Origin: JAGNLV01 sp964612145
GTDB lineage: Bacteria > Zixibacteria > MSB-5A5 > GN15 > FEB-12
Direction: 5' to 3'
DNA: 64,000 nucleotides
Assembly: GCA_964612145.1 (NCBI GenBank)
Contig: CAZTBP010000008.1
Location: forward strand, 62,001 to 126,000
A program made the position numbers and the translations under genes. Positions 49,740-59,462 of the stretch are shown here, piece by piece (the stretch's first letter is position 1; each line of letters opens with the position of its first letter). Under the pieces are notes generated by a model that saw nothing but the letters and a program-made list of their open reading frames with translations, had not been told where the DNA came from and searched no databases.

Positions 49740-51278
49740 ATGCTGGCCAAGATTCTGTCATCATCAACACTGGGTGTCGACGCCTACACGGTCGAGGTCG
49801 AGGCCGATATCCAGCAGCAACTGCCCGCCTTTGTTACCGTCGGTCTGCCCGATGGCGCCGTGCGGGAATCCAAAGAACGCGTTACCTCGGCCATCAAAAA
49901 CTCAGACTACGTGTTCCCCGCCAAACGGGTCACCATAAACCTGGCCCCGGCGGACATCAAAAAGGAAGGATCGGCGTTTGACCTGCCGATCGCCGTCGGA
50001 ATCCTCGCCGCCACCGGCCAGATCCTGCGCGACCGGTTCGATGAATACGTTATGATCGGTGAACTTTCTCTCGACGGCGCTCTGCGGGCCGTCCCCGGTG
50101 TCCTGCCGATGGCGATGAATTTCAACGGCGAAAGCGGCATCAAAGGAATCATCGTGGCCAAAGACAACGCCCGCGAAGCCGCCATAGCCGATTCGGTCCC
50201 GGTCTACCCGGTCGATTCACTACAGGATGTCGTTTCGTTTCTCGAGGACGAAAGCAATATCGTCCCGTTCAAAGTCGATATCGAGTCGGTCTTTGCCGAG
50301 GCGCTGAAATACCCGTTTGATTTTGACGATGTCAAGGGACAGGAAGCGGCCAAGCGGGCGCTCGAGGTTGCCGCCGCCGGCGGCCACAACATAATCATGA
50401 TCGGCCCGCCCGGCTCCGGTAAGACCATGCTGGCCCGACGGGTCCCGACTGTCCTGCCCGATCTCACTGTCGATGAAGCGCTCGAGACCACCAAAATACA
50501 CTCCGTCGCCGGCCGCCTCCCCGCCGGCGCGGCCCTGATCGCCACCAGACCGTTCAGGTCGCCACATCATTCCATTTCCTACGCCGGCCTGGTCGGCGGC
50601 GGAGCTGTACCAAAACCGGGCGAGGTCTCGCTCGCCCACCACGGCGTGTTGTTCCTCGACGAACTGCCGGAGTTCAAAAAGGACATTCTCGAAATGCTCC
50701 GGCAGCCTATGGAGGACAACGAAGTCACTATCTCCCGTGCTACCACCACCCTCACTTACCCGGCCAGCTTCATGCTGGTCGCGGCCATGAACCCGTGCCC
50801 CTGCGGCTATTTCGGTGACCCCTCGCACGAGTGCAACTGCTCCTCCAGCGAAATCCAGCGCTACATGTCGCGCATTTCCGGACCGCTGATGGACCGGATC
50901 GATATCCATATCACGGTACCATCAGTCAATTTTAAGGACCTGTCGTCCGATACCTGCGGTGAGAAATCCGAGATCATACGCGCCCGTGTCAACGCTGCTC
51001 GCCAGCGCCAGGTCGAACGCTACCGGGGGGAGAAACGCATTTTCTGCAACGCCCACATGGAATCGCGCGATATCCGGAAATACTGCGTTATCGATGAAAA
51101 GTCACAGTCGTTGCTGGCAACGGCAATCAACCGCCAGGGTTTGTCGGCCCGCGCCTATGACCGTATCCTGAAAGTCGCCCGGACCATCGCCGATCTGGCC
51201 GATTCGGAAAATATCGACATGGGCCATGTCGCCGAAGCCATACATTACCGCACATTAGACAGGCAGCTGTGGTTGTGA
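49740..51278 (+). CDS. comM: ComM/YifB-family Mg-chelatase-like ATPase
   Basis: ComM is a hexameric helicase that extends heteroduplex during natural transformation. The 512-residue protein has the N-terminal ChlI domain (VEVEADIQQQLPAFVTVGLPDGAVRESKERV) and the AAA+ core with Walker A (MIGPPGSGKTMLARR) and Walker B (GVLFLDELPEF). The cysteine cluster CPCGYFGDPSHECNCS follows, and then the C-terminal domain (LSARAYDRILKVARTIADL). ATG 49740 has GGGGAGG eight nt upstream. Together with the ComEA-like gene it argues for DNA uptake. Confidence 0.93.
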   Translation: MLAKILSSSTLGVDAYTVEVEADIQQQLPAFVTVGLPDGAVRESKERVTSAIKNSDYVFPAKRVTINLAPADIKKEGSAFDLPIAVGILAATGQILRDRFDEYVMIGELSLDGALRAVPGVLPMAMNFNGESGIKGIIVAKDNAREAAIADSVPVYPVDSLQDVVSFLEDESNIVPFKVDIESVFAEALKYPFDFDDVKGQEAAKRALEVAAAGGHNIIMIGPPGSGKTMLARRVPTVLPDLTVDEALETTKIHSVAGRLPAGAALIATRPFRSPHHSISYAGLVGGGAVPKPGEVSLAHHGVLFLDELPEFKKDILEMLRQPMEDNEVTISRATTTLTYPASFMLVAAMNPCPCGYFGDPSHECNCSSSEIQRYMSRISGPLMDRIDIHITVPSVNFKDLSSDTCGEKSEIIRARVNAARQRQVERYRGEKRIFCNAHMESRDIRKYCVIDEKSQSLLATAINRQGLSARAYDRILKVARTIADLADSENIDMGHVAEAIHYRTLDRQLWL

Positions 51279-51317
51279 CGGGGGGGCAGGAGAAAAGGCA
51301 ACGTGGCGAAGGGCATA

Positions 51318-51863
51318 TCACCCCTCCGTCACCTCGATAAACTCCGGCGGGACCGCACCGGCCAGATATACGTTTTCCTCGCAGAAAAACTCCGTCCCCG
51401 CCGCGTGTGCTTCAGCTGCCCGAACCTTGAGTACCACCGGATTGCGTGAATGCCGATGACCGACCTGAACCGCATCCTCCAGCCGTGGACTCAAATGCAC
51501 AAACCGCCGCGACATCGGCTTGAGCCCCTCGCGAAGGATAAACGGCACATCCCTGTCCGCCGTCCCGTGATACAGCACCTCCGGTGGTGTGCAGGCCTCG
51601 GCCACCGGTGCGACCGGAATCGAGTGACCATAGCGAGCCCGGATTCGGTCACTGTCGATCTGGTACCGTCGCTTGTTATCCGTGTCCACTATTTCCTGAA
51701 GGTCCTCCCGCGAGAACTGCGGCATCTTATGCCGCATAACCTCAACGACCTTGGCAACGTTGGCCCAGCCATGATTATCCGTCTCAAGCCCGAACTGGGC
51801 CGCTTCATGCCGAAGTATCAGCGCGAGGAACTTCGAAAGCGAGCGTGCGTTTTTCAATCCCAT
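51318..51863 (-). CDS. kptA: RNA 2'-phosphotransferase (Tpt1/KptA family)
   Basis: KptA moves a 2'-phosphate from RNA to NAD. The eukaryotic homologue finishes tRNA splicing; the bacterial target is unclear. The 181-residue protein has the winged-helix N-terminal lobe (LSKFLALILRHEAAQFGL) and the ADP-ribosyltransferase-like C-terminal lobe with YHGT, RRFVHLSP and VGHRHSRNPVVL, covering the catalytic Arg-His-Arg-Arg positions. It starts 18 bp after the gyrA terminator hairpin on the same strand and has no Shine-Dalgarno site, so read-through from gyrA is the likely source of its message. Confidence 0.9.
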   Translation of the reverse strand: MGLKNARSLSKFLALILRHEAAQFGLETDNHGWANVAKVVEVMRHKMPQFSREDLQEIVDTDNKRRYQIDSDRIRARYGHSIPVAPVAEACTPPEVLYHGTADRDVPFILREGLKPMSRRFVHLSPRLEDAVQVGHRHSRNPVVLKVRAAEAHAAGTEFFCEENVYLAGAVPPEFIEVTEG

Positions 51864-51876
51864 TGCAAATACGAAT

Positions 51877-51907
51877 AAGAAAGTCAGGTCCGCAAAGGAC
51901 CTGACTT
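51877..51907 (-). terminator. Terminator between gyrA and kptA
   Basis: An 11-bp stem (51881-51891 with 51897-51907) with a GCAAA loop (plus orientation). On the minus strand it is followed by TTTCTTATT. It ends gyrA transcription and abuts kptA. Confidence 0.8.
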
Positions 51908-51956
51908 GCTGCTTACATATAAGTCATACTTACGATTTCGTGAGAGTGCCGGCATT

Positions 51957-54386
51957 TTAGGCCTCTTCAGTCACCACCCGGGCCACGTCGATCAGGACAT
52001 CGTCTTCACGAAGGTTTATCAGCCGCACACCCTGTGTATTGCGTCCGATGACCTTAATATCCTTGACCGCCTGACGGTTGGTGACGCCCTTCCTCGTGAT
52101 CAGGATCAGCTCATCCTGATCAAGCACTTCCTTGATCGAAACAACATCACCGTTGCGCTTGGTCGTCTTGATATCGATAACACCCTTGCCGCCGCGATTG
52201 GTGATGCGGTAGTCCTTGAGCAGGGTCCGTTTGCCATAACCGTTCTGGGTCACCGTCAGCAGGCTGCTGTCACGGCGAACCACGACCATGCCGATGACAT
52301 AATCCTCCATGCCCAGTTTGATCCCCTTGACGCCATAGGCCGTTCGACCCATCGCCCGGACCTTCTCTTCGTTGAACCGGATCGCCATGCCTTTGCAGGT
52401 GGCCAGTACAATGTCATTGGTGCCGTCGGTCAGGGAAGCCTCGATCAGCTCGTCACCGTCGGGCAAATTGATCGCGTTGACACCGGTCACCCGGGGATGC
52501 GAGAAAGCATCCAGCGGGACCCGCTTGATCTGACCGTCACGAGTAGCGAACACAATGAACTCATCCGGTGTAAACTCGCGAATCTTAAGGAAGGCTGTTA
52601 CCCGTTCATTCTTCTCCATCTGGACCAGGTTGACAATCGGTTTACCCTTGGCCAGTCGACCCCCGGTGGGGATCTCATGCACCTTTACCCAATAGCAACG
52701 ACCCTTGTTGGAGAAGAACAGGACATAGTCATGGGTCGAGGCGACAAAGAGATGTTCGGCCCAGTCGTCTTCCTTCGTTTCGATACCCCTGACACCCATG
52801 CCGCCGCGCTGCTGGCGACGGTACCCGGTGACAGAGAGACGCTTGACATAACCGAGATGAGAAATGGTAATGACCATCTCCTCTTCGGCAATCAGATCCT
52901 CGACCGAAAGCTCCTCGGCGGCGTCCTGGATTTCCGTCCGGCGGTCGTCGCCGTACTTCCTCTTCAGCTCCTCGGTCTCTTCCTTGATGATGTTCATTCG
53001 GAGGTCCTTGGAGGCCAGAATAGCTTTCAATTCGGAAATCTTCTTGATCAGTTCCCGGTACTCTTCTTCGATTTTTTTGCGCTCGAGACCGGTCAGCCGC
53101 TGGAGCCGCATTTCGAGTATGGCGGTCGCCTGACGTTCGGATAGTTTGAATTTCTTCATCAAGCCGGCATGGGCCGTCGGTGTATCCTTGGACTTTTTGA
53201 TCAGCTCGATCACGGCATCGATATTGTCCAGCGCGATCCGGTAGCCCTCGAGAATATGCGCCCGCTCCTCGGCCTTTTCGAGATCGTACTGCGTACGGCG
53301 GACCACGACCTCGTGCCGGTGCTCGATATACTTCTGGATCATCTCCTTGAGAGTCATCTGCTTCGGCACACCATGGTCGAGACTGAGCATGTTAACCGAA
53401 AACGTCGTCTGCATCGTCGTATGCGTGTACAGCTGATTGAGCACTACCTCCGCCTGCGCATCACGCTTCAATTCAATGAAGATCCGCATGCCGTCGCGGT
53501 CCGATTCATCCCGAAGGTCCGAGATCCCATCGATCTTCTTATCACGCACGAGATCAGCAATCTTTTCCAGCAGGTTGGACTTGTTGACCTGGAACGGGAT
53601 CTCCGAGACAATAATCGCTTCCTTACCGTTTTTGAGCTTCTCTACCGCGGCGCGCGCCCGGACATACACATGACCCTTACCGGTCGTGTATGCCTGCCGG
53701 ATCCCGTCGCGACCGTTGATAATACCGCCGGTCGGGAAATCCGGTCCGGGGACCGCCTCAATCAAATCGTCATTGGTGCACTCCGGATTCTGGATAACCA
53801 TTTGGATAGCTTCGGCAATTTCACGAAGGTTGTGCGGCGGAATATTGGTCGCCATGCCAACCGCGATACCGGAGGTGCCGTTGCACAAAAGGTTCGGGAA
53901 TCGGCCCGGCAATACTGTCGGTTCATCACGGGTACCGTCGTAGTTCGGCATGAAATCGACCGTGTTTTTCTTGATGTCCTCCAGCATCTCCATCGCAACC
54001 GCGGTCAGACGCGCTTCGGTATAACGCATCGCCGCCGCCCCGTCACCGTCAATCGACCCGAAATTCCCCTGACCGTCTACCAGGGGATAGCGCATGTTGA
54101 ACAATTGCGCCATGCGCACCAGCGTAGGGTAGACGACCTGTTCACCATGCGGGTGGTAGTTGCCGGAGGTGTCGCCGCAGATCTTGGCGCACTTACGATG
54201 ACCCCGGCCGGGGGCGAGATTCAAATCGTTCATCGCTACCAGGATCCGTCGGTTCGACGGCTTCAGGCCGTCCCGAATATCCGGCAAGGCCCGGTTCGTG
54301 ATAACCGACATGGAGTAGTCGAGGTAGCTGTGTTTCATCTCCTCTTCAAGGAAGATGGTCTCTATTTTTTGCCGTTCCATTGCCAT
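51957..54386 (-). CDS. gyrA: DNA gyrase subunit A
   Basis: GyrA carries the DNA-cleaving tyrosine of gyrase. The 809-residue protein has the winged-helix domain with Tyr122 in AAAMRYTEARL, the tower and coiled coil, and a six-bladed C-terminal wrap domain. The GyrA box reads QQRGGMG instead of QRRGGKG, still supporting gyrase over topoisomerase IV. The quinolone-determining stretch is HPHGEQVVYPTLVRMAQ, so the usual Ser83 and Asp87 are Gln and Pro. LKPSNRRILVAMNDLNL also differs from the E. coli type. gyrB is not in the window. Confidence 0.93.
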   Translation of the reverse strand: MAMERQKIETIFLEEEMKHSYLDYSMSVITNRALPDIRDGLKPSNRRILVAMNDLNLAPGRGHRKCAKICGDTSGNYHPHGEQVVYPTLVRMAQLFNMRYPLVDGQGNFGSIDGDGAAAMRYTEARLTAVAMEMLEDIKKNTVDFMPNYDGTRDEPTVLPGRFPNLLCNGTSGIAVGMATNIPPHNLREIAEAIQMVIQNPECTNDDLIEAVPGPDFPTGGIINGRDGIRQAYTTGKGHVYVRARAAVEKLKNGKEAIIVSEIPFQVNKSNLLEKIADLVRDKKIDGISDLRDESDRDGMRIFIELKRDAQAEVVLNQLYTHTTMQTTFSVNMLSLDHGVPKQMTLKEMIQKYIEHRHEVVVRRTQYDLEKAEERAHILEGYRIALDNIDAVIELIKKSKDTPTAHAGLMKKFKLSERQATAILEMRLQRLTGLERKKIEEEYRELIKKISELKAILASKDLRMNIIKEETEELKRKYGDDRRTEIQDAAEELSVEDLIAEEEMVITISHLGYVKRLSVTGYRRQQRGGMGVRGIETKEDDWAEHLFVASTHDYVLFFSNKGRCYWVKVHEIPTGGRLAKGKPIVNLVQMEKNERVTAFLKIREFTPDEFIVFATRDGQIKRVPLDAFSHPRVTGVNAINLPDGDELIEASLTDGTNDIVLATCKGMAIRFNEEKVRAMGRTAYGVKGIKLGMEDYVIGMVVVRRDSSLLTVTQNGYGKRTLLKDYRITNRGGKGVIDIKTTKRNGDVVSIKEVLDQDELILITRKGVTNRQAVKDIKVIGRNTQGVRLINLREDDVLIDVARVVTEEA

Positions 54387-54648
54387 GGCGCTATATCGTT
54401 TCCCTTCAATAGTTAATCATTGCAATCCACGTTTTTAACCGTCTCTCATACTACCACTTATACCGGTGAAACGCAACTAAAAACACGCAAAATCTACCAC
54501 CTATGCCATTGAATAGTAAAGACTTATACGGTCCGTTACGACGTCCGGATTCAACTCCGTCTGATCTCCAATTTCATCCGATTGAACCGCTCCAATACAC
54601 CCCAATCCTTACTCAATTGTATAGCACGCACTGCCGATCTAAAGGAAC

Positions 54649-56121
<1,473 letters not shown>

Positions 56122-56195
56122 TCCTTCATCCGAACAAATTCTCTCTTTGTCGGTACAATATGGCAGAGTATATTTACGCCGAAAGGACAATCACG

Positions 56196-56708
56196 ATGAA
56201 AAGAAAATTCCGGACACTCACCGCCGTTTGCGCGGCATTCTTTCTGATCATAAGTACCTCTGCCACCGCCGATGATTTCGACTTGAAAAACCTCGTCGGC
56301 AAATGGGAAGGTGAGGGTATGTTCTTGATGCCGGTTACCGACGTCGAAGTTGAAATCGAAGGCGCCGGCGAATTCGTCTGGGATGAAGAGCGGCAACTGA
56401 TCAAGACTAACATGACCGGTTCCAAGTTTCTGCTGGCCTATTCCGACTCCGGCCTGCTCATTCATCATTCCGAAATCGATTCCGTCTCATGGGAAATCTG
56501 GGACAGCTGGGGCAAGCACGCCAAGTATTGGGGCAAGGTCCACGGCGACGTTCTCATCGCTGACCGCATATATAAAGAACGACCCTACCGCGTTACGGTC
56601 CAGTTTCCACACCCGGATACCCTCGATTTCAGTCTCAGGATAAGCAATCCCAAAGACAATGAATCGACCGAGAAAGCGAGCTTCCTGCTCTGGCGCGTTG
56701 AGGACTGA
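56196..56708 (+). CDS. Secreted hypothetical protein
   Basis: No family is recognised with confidence. From ATG 56196 the 170-residue protein has a signal peptide (about residues 1-25) and then a lipocalin-like or DUF1579-like strand pattern: NLVGKWEGEGMF, EGAGEFVWDEERQLIKTN, YWGKVHGDVLIADRIY, ending SFLLWRVED. GAAAGGAC precedes the start. It follows the kinase by 74 bp and overlaps the next gene by one base (TGATG), so the pair is co-translated. Confidence 0.6.
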   Translation: MKRKFRTLTAVCAAFFLIISTSATADDFDLKNLVGKWEGEGMFLMPVTDVEVEIEGAGEFVWDEERQLIKTNMTGSKFLLAYSDSGLLIHHSEIDSVSWEIWDSWGKHAKYWGKVHGDVLIADRIYKERPYRVTVQFPHPDTLDFSLRISNPKDNESTEKASFLLWRVED

Positions 56709-57223
56709 TGGCGACCTGGACCACGACTGTCGACAATCTGATCCGCAACTTCCTCGCGGCTCTCAACAGCTCTATTCCGGCCATGCAGAACGGCCGCATT
56801 GTCGACCATGACTTGATTGGCTACGACGACTGGGAGCGGTTTTGCGATGTCCTGTTCAATCTCCTCGTCATTGAACCAATTCGCTCCTCCCGCCCCGAAG
56901 ATCAACAAACTGCGTTTGACCTGCCGGCCTATGAAACACAGTATGAGTCATACGAAGACTTCAGCCTGATTCAAATTTCTGCGAAAAACTCCCCCGGTGC
57001 ACCGGCAAAGATAAGTGATACCCGGCTGTGGTTTCGGTTTTTGCCTGATGACAATTCCGACAAATTCGCGATTGCTGATACTTTTGTGCTCAACGATGAT
57101 CTGACTTTGGATGATACATCCTGGGATCCCCGCCCCGCAAATGAAATTTATTTCACCTGTCTTGTCCCGCGGCCCGACCGCGGCTGGGAGCTTGTTGACA
57201 AGATCACGGTTGCTCTTGAGTAA
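56708..57223 (+). CDS. Hypothetical cytoplasmic protein coupled to the 56196 gene
   Basis: I do not recognise it. The 171-residue protein lacks a signal peptide, begins with an amphipathic helix (TWTTTVDNLIRNFLAALNS), is rich in Asp and aromatic residues (YDDWERFCDVLFNLLV, DDTSWDPRPANE), and ends in WELVDKITVALE. It may act with the kinase upstream, but nothing in the sequence proves this. Its 3' end overlaps the convergent M15 peptidase gene by 20 bp. Confidence 0.5.
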   Translation: MATWTTTVDNLIRNFLAALNSSIPAMQNGRIVDHDLIGYDDWERFCDVLFNLLVIEPIRSSRPEDQQTAFDLPAYETQYESYEDFSLIQISAKNSPGAPAKISDTRLWFRFLPDDNSDKFAIADTFVLNDDLTLDDTSWDPRPANEIYFTCLVPRPDRGWELVDKITVALE

Positions 57224-57836
57224 CGACCCTCTCCTGCACCCCCACAAAATACCAGTGCCATGACTCCCAGTACATGATCTCGGCTGGGACCTCCGGCTCC
57301 GGATACGTCTCCGCAAATCCAAACGCCCCCGCGTGCTCTTTCAGCCACTCGTACATCTCGGTATGGGCAAACCTCGCTTCACTCGGCACCAGATCGACCG
57401 CCCGACCCGTGTGATGCTGGGAGTACCCGGGCGGAGCCGTAAACCGAGCGACTTCCTCAAAAGAATCACCCTTCTCCATCCGGCGCTTGATTATCCGCTT
57501 CTGGAACCCGGGGGAGCGGTAGCCGGAGTCGGTCCGAAGGTCCAGACCGGCCTTCTTGGCCGCCTCGGCCATTCTTACAAAAGCGTCGCGAGTCTCGCGG
57601 GTCACATAGATACGGGAGCTGTCAAACGTAAACTCGTACGGGATCCGCACCAGTGTCGCCGGATCAGCCAGCTCAGTCGAGTCGATTTTCTTGTCGCACC
57701 AGCGCTCCGGCACGACATATTCGACTGAATCGATTGTCACCGTCTCGGTGCTGTCACAGGCGACGGCTCCTGTTGCCAGGACCGCTGCCACCGCCGCGAC
57801 CATCAGCATGCGTGCAAAAACACTTTTCAATATCAA
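57204..57836 (-). CDS. M15-family D-alanyl-D-alanine carboxypeptidase-like protein
   Basis: This 210-residue protein resembles VanY-type peptidases that trim peptidoglycan stems. It has an N-terminal signal ending LATGAVACDS, possibly a lipoprotein (Cys27). The zinc-enzyme elements are DSGYRSPGFQ, PPGYSQHHTGRAVDLVP (His and Asp ligands) and WESWHWYFVG (catalytic Glu and His ligand). It is short but complete. Its ATG overlaps the stop of the upstream flavin reductase gene by four bases (ATGA), so the two are translated together although their functions seem unrelated. Confidence 0.88.
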   Translation of the reverse strand: MILKSVFARMLMVAAVAAVLATGAVACDSTETVTIDSVEYVVPERWCDKKIDSTELADPATLVRIPYEFTFDSSRIYVTRETRDAFVRMAEAAKKAGLDLRTDSGYRSPGFQKRIIKRRMEKGDSFEEVARFTAPPGYSQHHTGRAVDLVPSEARFAHTEMYEWLKEHAGAFGFAETYPEPEVPAEIMYWESWHWYFVGVQERVVTQEQP

Positions 57837-58309
57837 CCTGTGTAGCGAAGGCCCGAATTCGTTCCCGTGAGAATCTGCGAGTCCTCCTGGATCCCGGCTG
57901 CCTTGACCTCCCCGATAAACATGACATGGTTGCCGACTTCAACCGTATCTACAATCTTGCAGTCAACATAACCGAGAATGCCCTGCAAAATCGGCGTACC
58001 GGTTTCCGGCGAGTCCTGAATTGTCCGTGAGGCCAGCTTTTCGTATCCGGATTCGGCCGGGCCATAGAAACTCTTGGCGACACCCTCCTGACCCTCGCCG
58101 ATCAGGTTGACCACAAACGCGCCGTGCTCCTTGAGCATCGGGATGGACTGACGTTTCTTGTGAACGACAATCGCCACCATCGGTGGCTCCGAGCTCACCT
58201 GTGATACCCAGCTGGCCGTAAACGCGTTGCCCTCGTTGCCTTTGCCCATCGTGACGACATACACGCCATACTCAAACTTCCGCAAAACTTTCTTGATATT
58301 ATCAGACAT
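57833..58309 (-). CDS. Flavin reductase-like (FMN-binding split-barrel) protein
   Basis: This 158-residue protein matches the flavin reductase domain: FEYGVYVVTMGKGNEGNAFTASWVSQVSSEPPMVAIVV, then KKRQSIPMLKEHGAFVVNLIGEGQ, and VDCKIVDTVEVGNHVMFIGEV near the end. Such proteins reduce FMN or FAD for a partner oxygenase, or bind FMN for other redox roles. A TTGATT-N17-TATAGT promoter lies 40-68 bp upstream. It is followed by the M15 peptidase gene. Confidence 0.88.
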   Translation of the reverse strand: MSDNIKKVLRKFEYGVYVVTMGKGNEGNAFTASWVSQVSSEPPMVAIVVHKKRQSIPMLKEHGAFVVNLIGEGQEGVAKSFYGPAESGYEKLASRTIQDSPETGTPILQGILGYVDCKIVDTVEVGNHVMFIGEVKAAGIQEDSQILTGTNSGLRYTG

Positions 58310-58348
58310 ACCAATACCTCATACTTTCTTGTTGCTGTCAGATGCCGG

Positions 58349-58377
58349 ACTATAGGAACGGCGACCGGCTAAATCAA
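58349..58377 (-). promoter_or_regulatory. Putative promoter of the flavin reductase-M15 operon
   Basis: On the minus strand TTGATT (plus 58372-58377), a 17-nt spacer and TATAGT (plus 58349-58354), about 40 nt before ATG 58309. Confidence 0.5.
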
Positions 58378-58432
58378 CATTTTACTCTGTAACCGGGCGA
58401 CAGCAACGGTGGTTCTATCGAAAGGTTCGGCG

Positions 58433-59362
58433 TCATTGCTCAAACGGATGATCCTGCATGAAATCCGGACGGTAATGCTCGCTGCTGCCAAGTTCCTGCA
58501 CCCAGCCCCGGCTGAATCCAAGCTCCTCCATCGCCTCCAGCACTGCATCATATTCGTCCGCCCGCACCTGCCGGCCTAACTGCCGATGATTCGCTACCGC
58601 CGGAGTCGGCCAGTATTGGGACATGAGAGAGACATAACAGTCAGGCGAATACTGATTCGCGATATATTGCAGCACATCGATACTGTTCTGCGGAAAACCG
58701 GGCAGGACAAGATGTCGGATAATCAAGCCCCGCGTGATAAGCCCCTCGTCATCCAACACGATATCCGGTCCGGTTTGACGAAACATTTCGCCGACAGCGT
58801 CCGCAGCAATTTCAGGATACCCCGGCGCCTTCGAAAACTCATGCGCCAGTCTTTCATCACGGTACTTGAAATCCGGCAGATAGACGTCGATCACTCCCTC
58901 CAGCGCCCGAATCGCCTCAACTCGATCGTAACCGTTGGTATTGAAAATGAAAACCGGATCGTGCCCCCGCTGCTTTACACCTTCTATCACTTGAAGCATC
59001 TGCGGATAAAAGTGCGACGGCGACACAAACCCGACCGATTTACACCCGCGCTTCAGGTGTCGCTCGATCATGTCAAGCAACTCGGTCATGTCAACCTCGG
59101 ACTCTACAATAGCACCCTTGTTGCGGCTGATATCATAGTTCTGGCAGTACAGACACTGCATGTTGCACCGGGTGAAAAAAATATTGCAGACACCATGAGC
59201 ACCCGAAATAACCGGTTCCTCGCCTCGATGAGCACAGATTGACCCGATCGATATCCCCGCCCCCGACCGACACCAGCCCAGGGTCGACGAACTCCGGTCG
59301 GCCCCGCACCCGCGCGGGCAGCAAGAGCAGTTGGTCAAATCAAATTTGGACAAATCACTCAT
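58433..59362 (-). CDS. PflA-like radical SAM protein
   Basis: This 309-residue enzyme has the C-x3-C-x2-C cluster motif in FFTRCNMQCLYCQNYDIS. An N-terminal cysteine-rich part (NCSCCPRGCGADRS) suggests a second cluster or zinc site. FIFNTNGYDRVEAIRAL and IDVYLPDFKYRDERLA match the COG1313 group related to pyruvate-formate-lyase activases. The true substrate is unknown. A TATAAT box lies five nt before ATG 59362 on the minus strand; TTG 59368 is an alternative start. Confidence 0.82.
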   Translation of the reverse strand: MSDLSKFDLTNCSCCPRGCGADRSSSTLGWCRSGAGISIGSICAHRGEEPVISGAHGVCNIFFTRCNMQCLYCQNYDISRNKGAIVESEVDMTELLDMIERHLKRGCKSVGFVSPSHFYPQMLQVIEGVKQRGHDPVFIFNTNGYDRVEAIRALEGVIDVYLPDFKYRDERLAHEFSKAPGYPEIAADAVGEMFRQTGPDIVLDDEGLITRGLIIRHLVLPGFPQNSIDVLQYIANQYSPDCYVSLMSQYWPTPAVANHRQLGRQVRADEYDAVLEAMEELGFSRGWVQELGSSEHYRPDFMQDHPFEQ

Positions 59363-59404
59363 ACCCAATTATACACGGCTGTCCTGTAAAATTCCAGTGG
59401 GTGC

Positions 59405-59436
59405 AAAAGAAAGAGGCGGATCTGGTGATCCGCCTC
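59405..59436 (-). terminator. Terminator of the M14-dockerin gene
   Basis: A perfect 10-bp stem (59413-59422 with 59427-59436); on the minus strand it is followed by TTTCTTTT. Confidence 0.9.
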
Positions 59437-59462
59437 CGGTCTAAAAACAGAGAGCCAGAAAT

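Noticed and set aside
51906..54416. Two 410-residue plus-strand open frames opposite gyrA
   Set aside because: They are shadows of gyrA in the complementary frame, with biased His/Arg/Asp content and no start signals.
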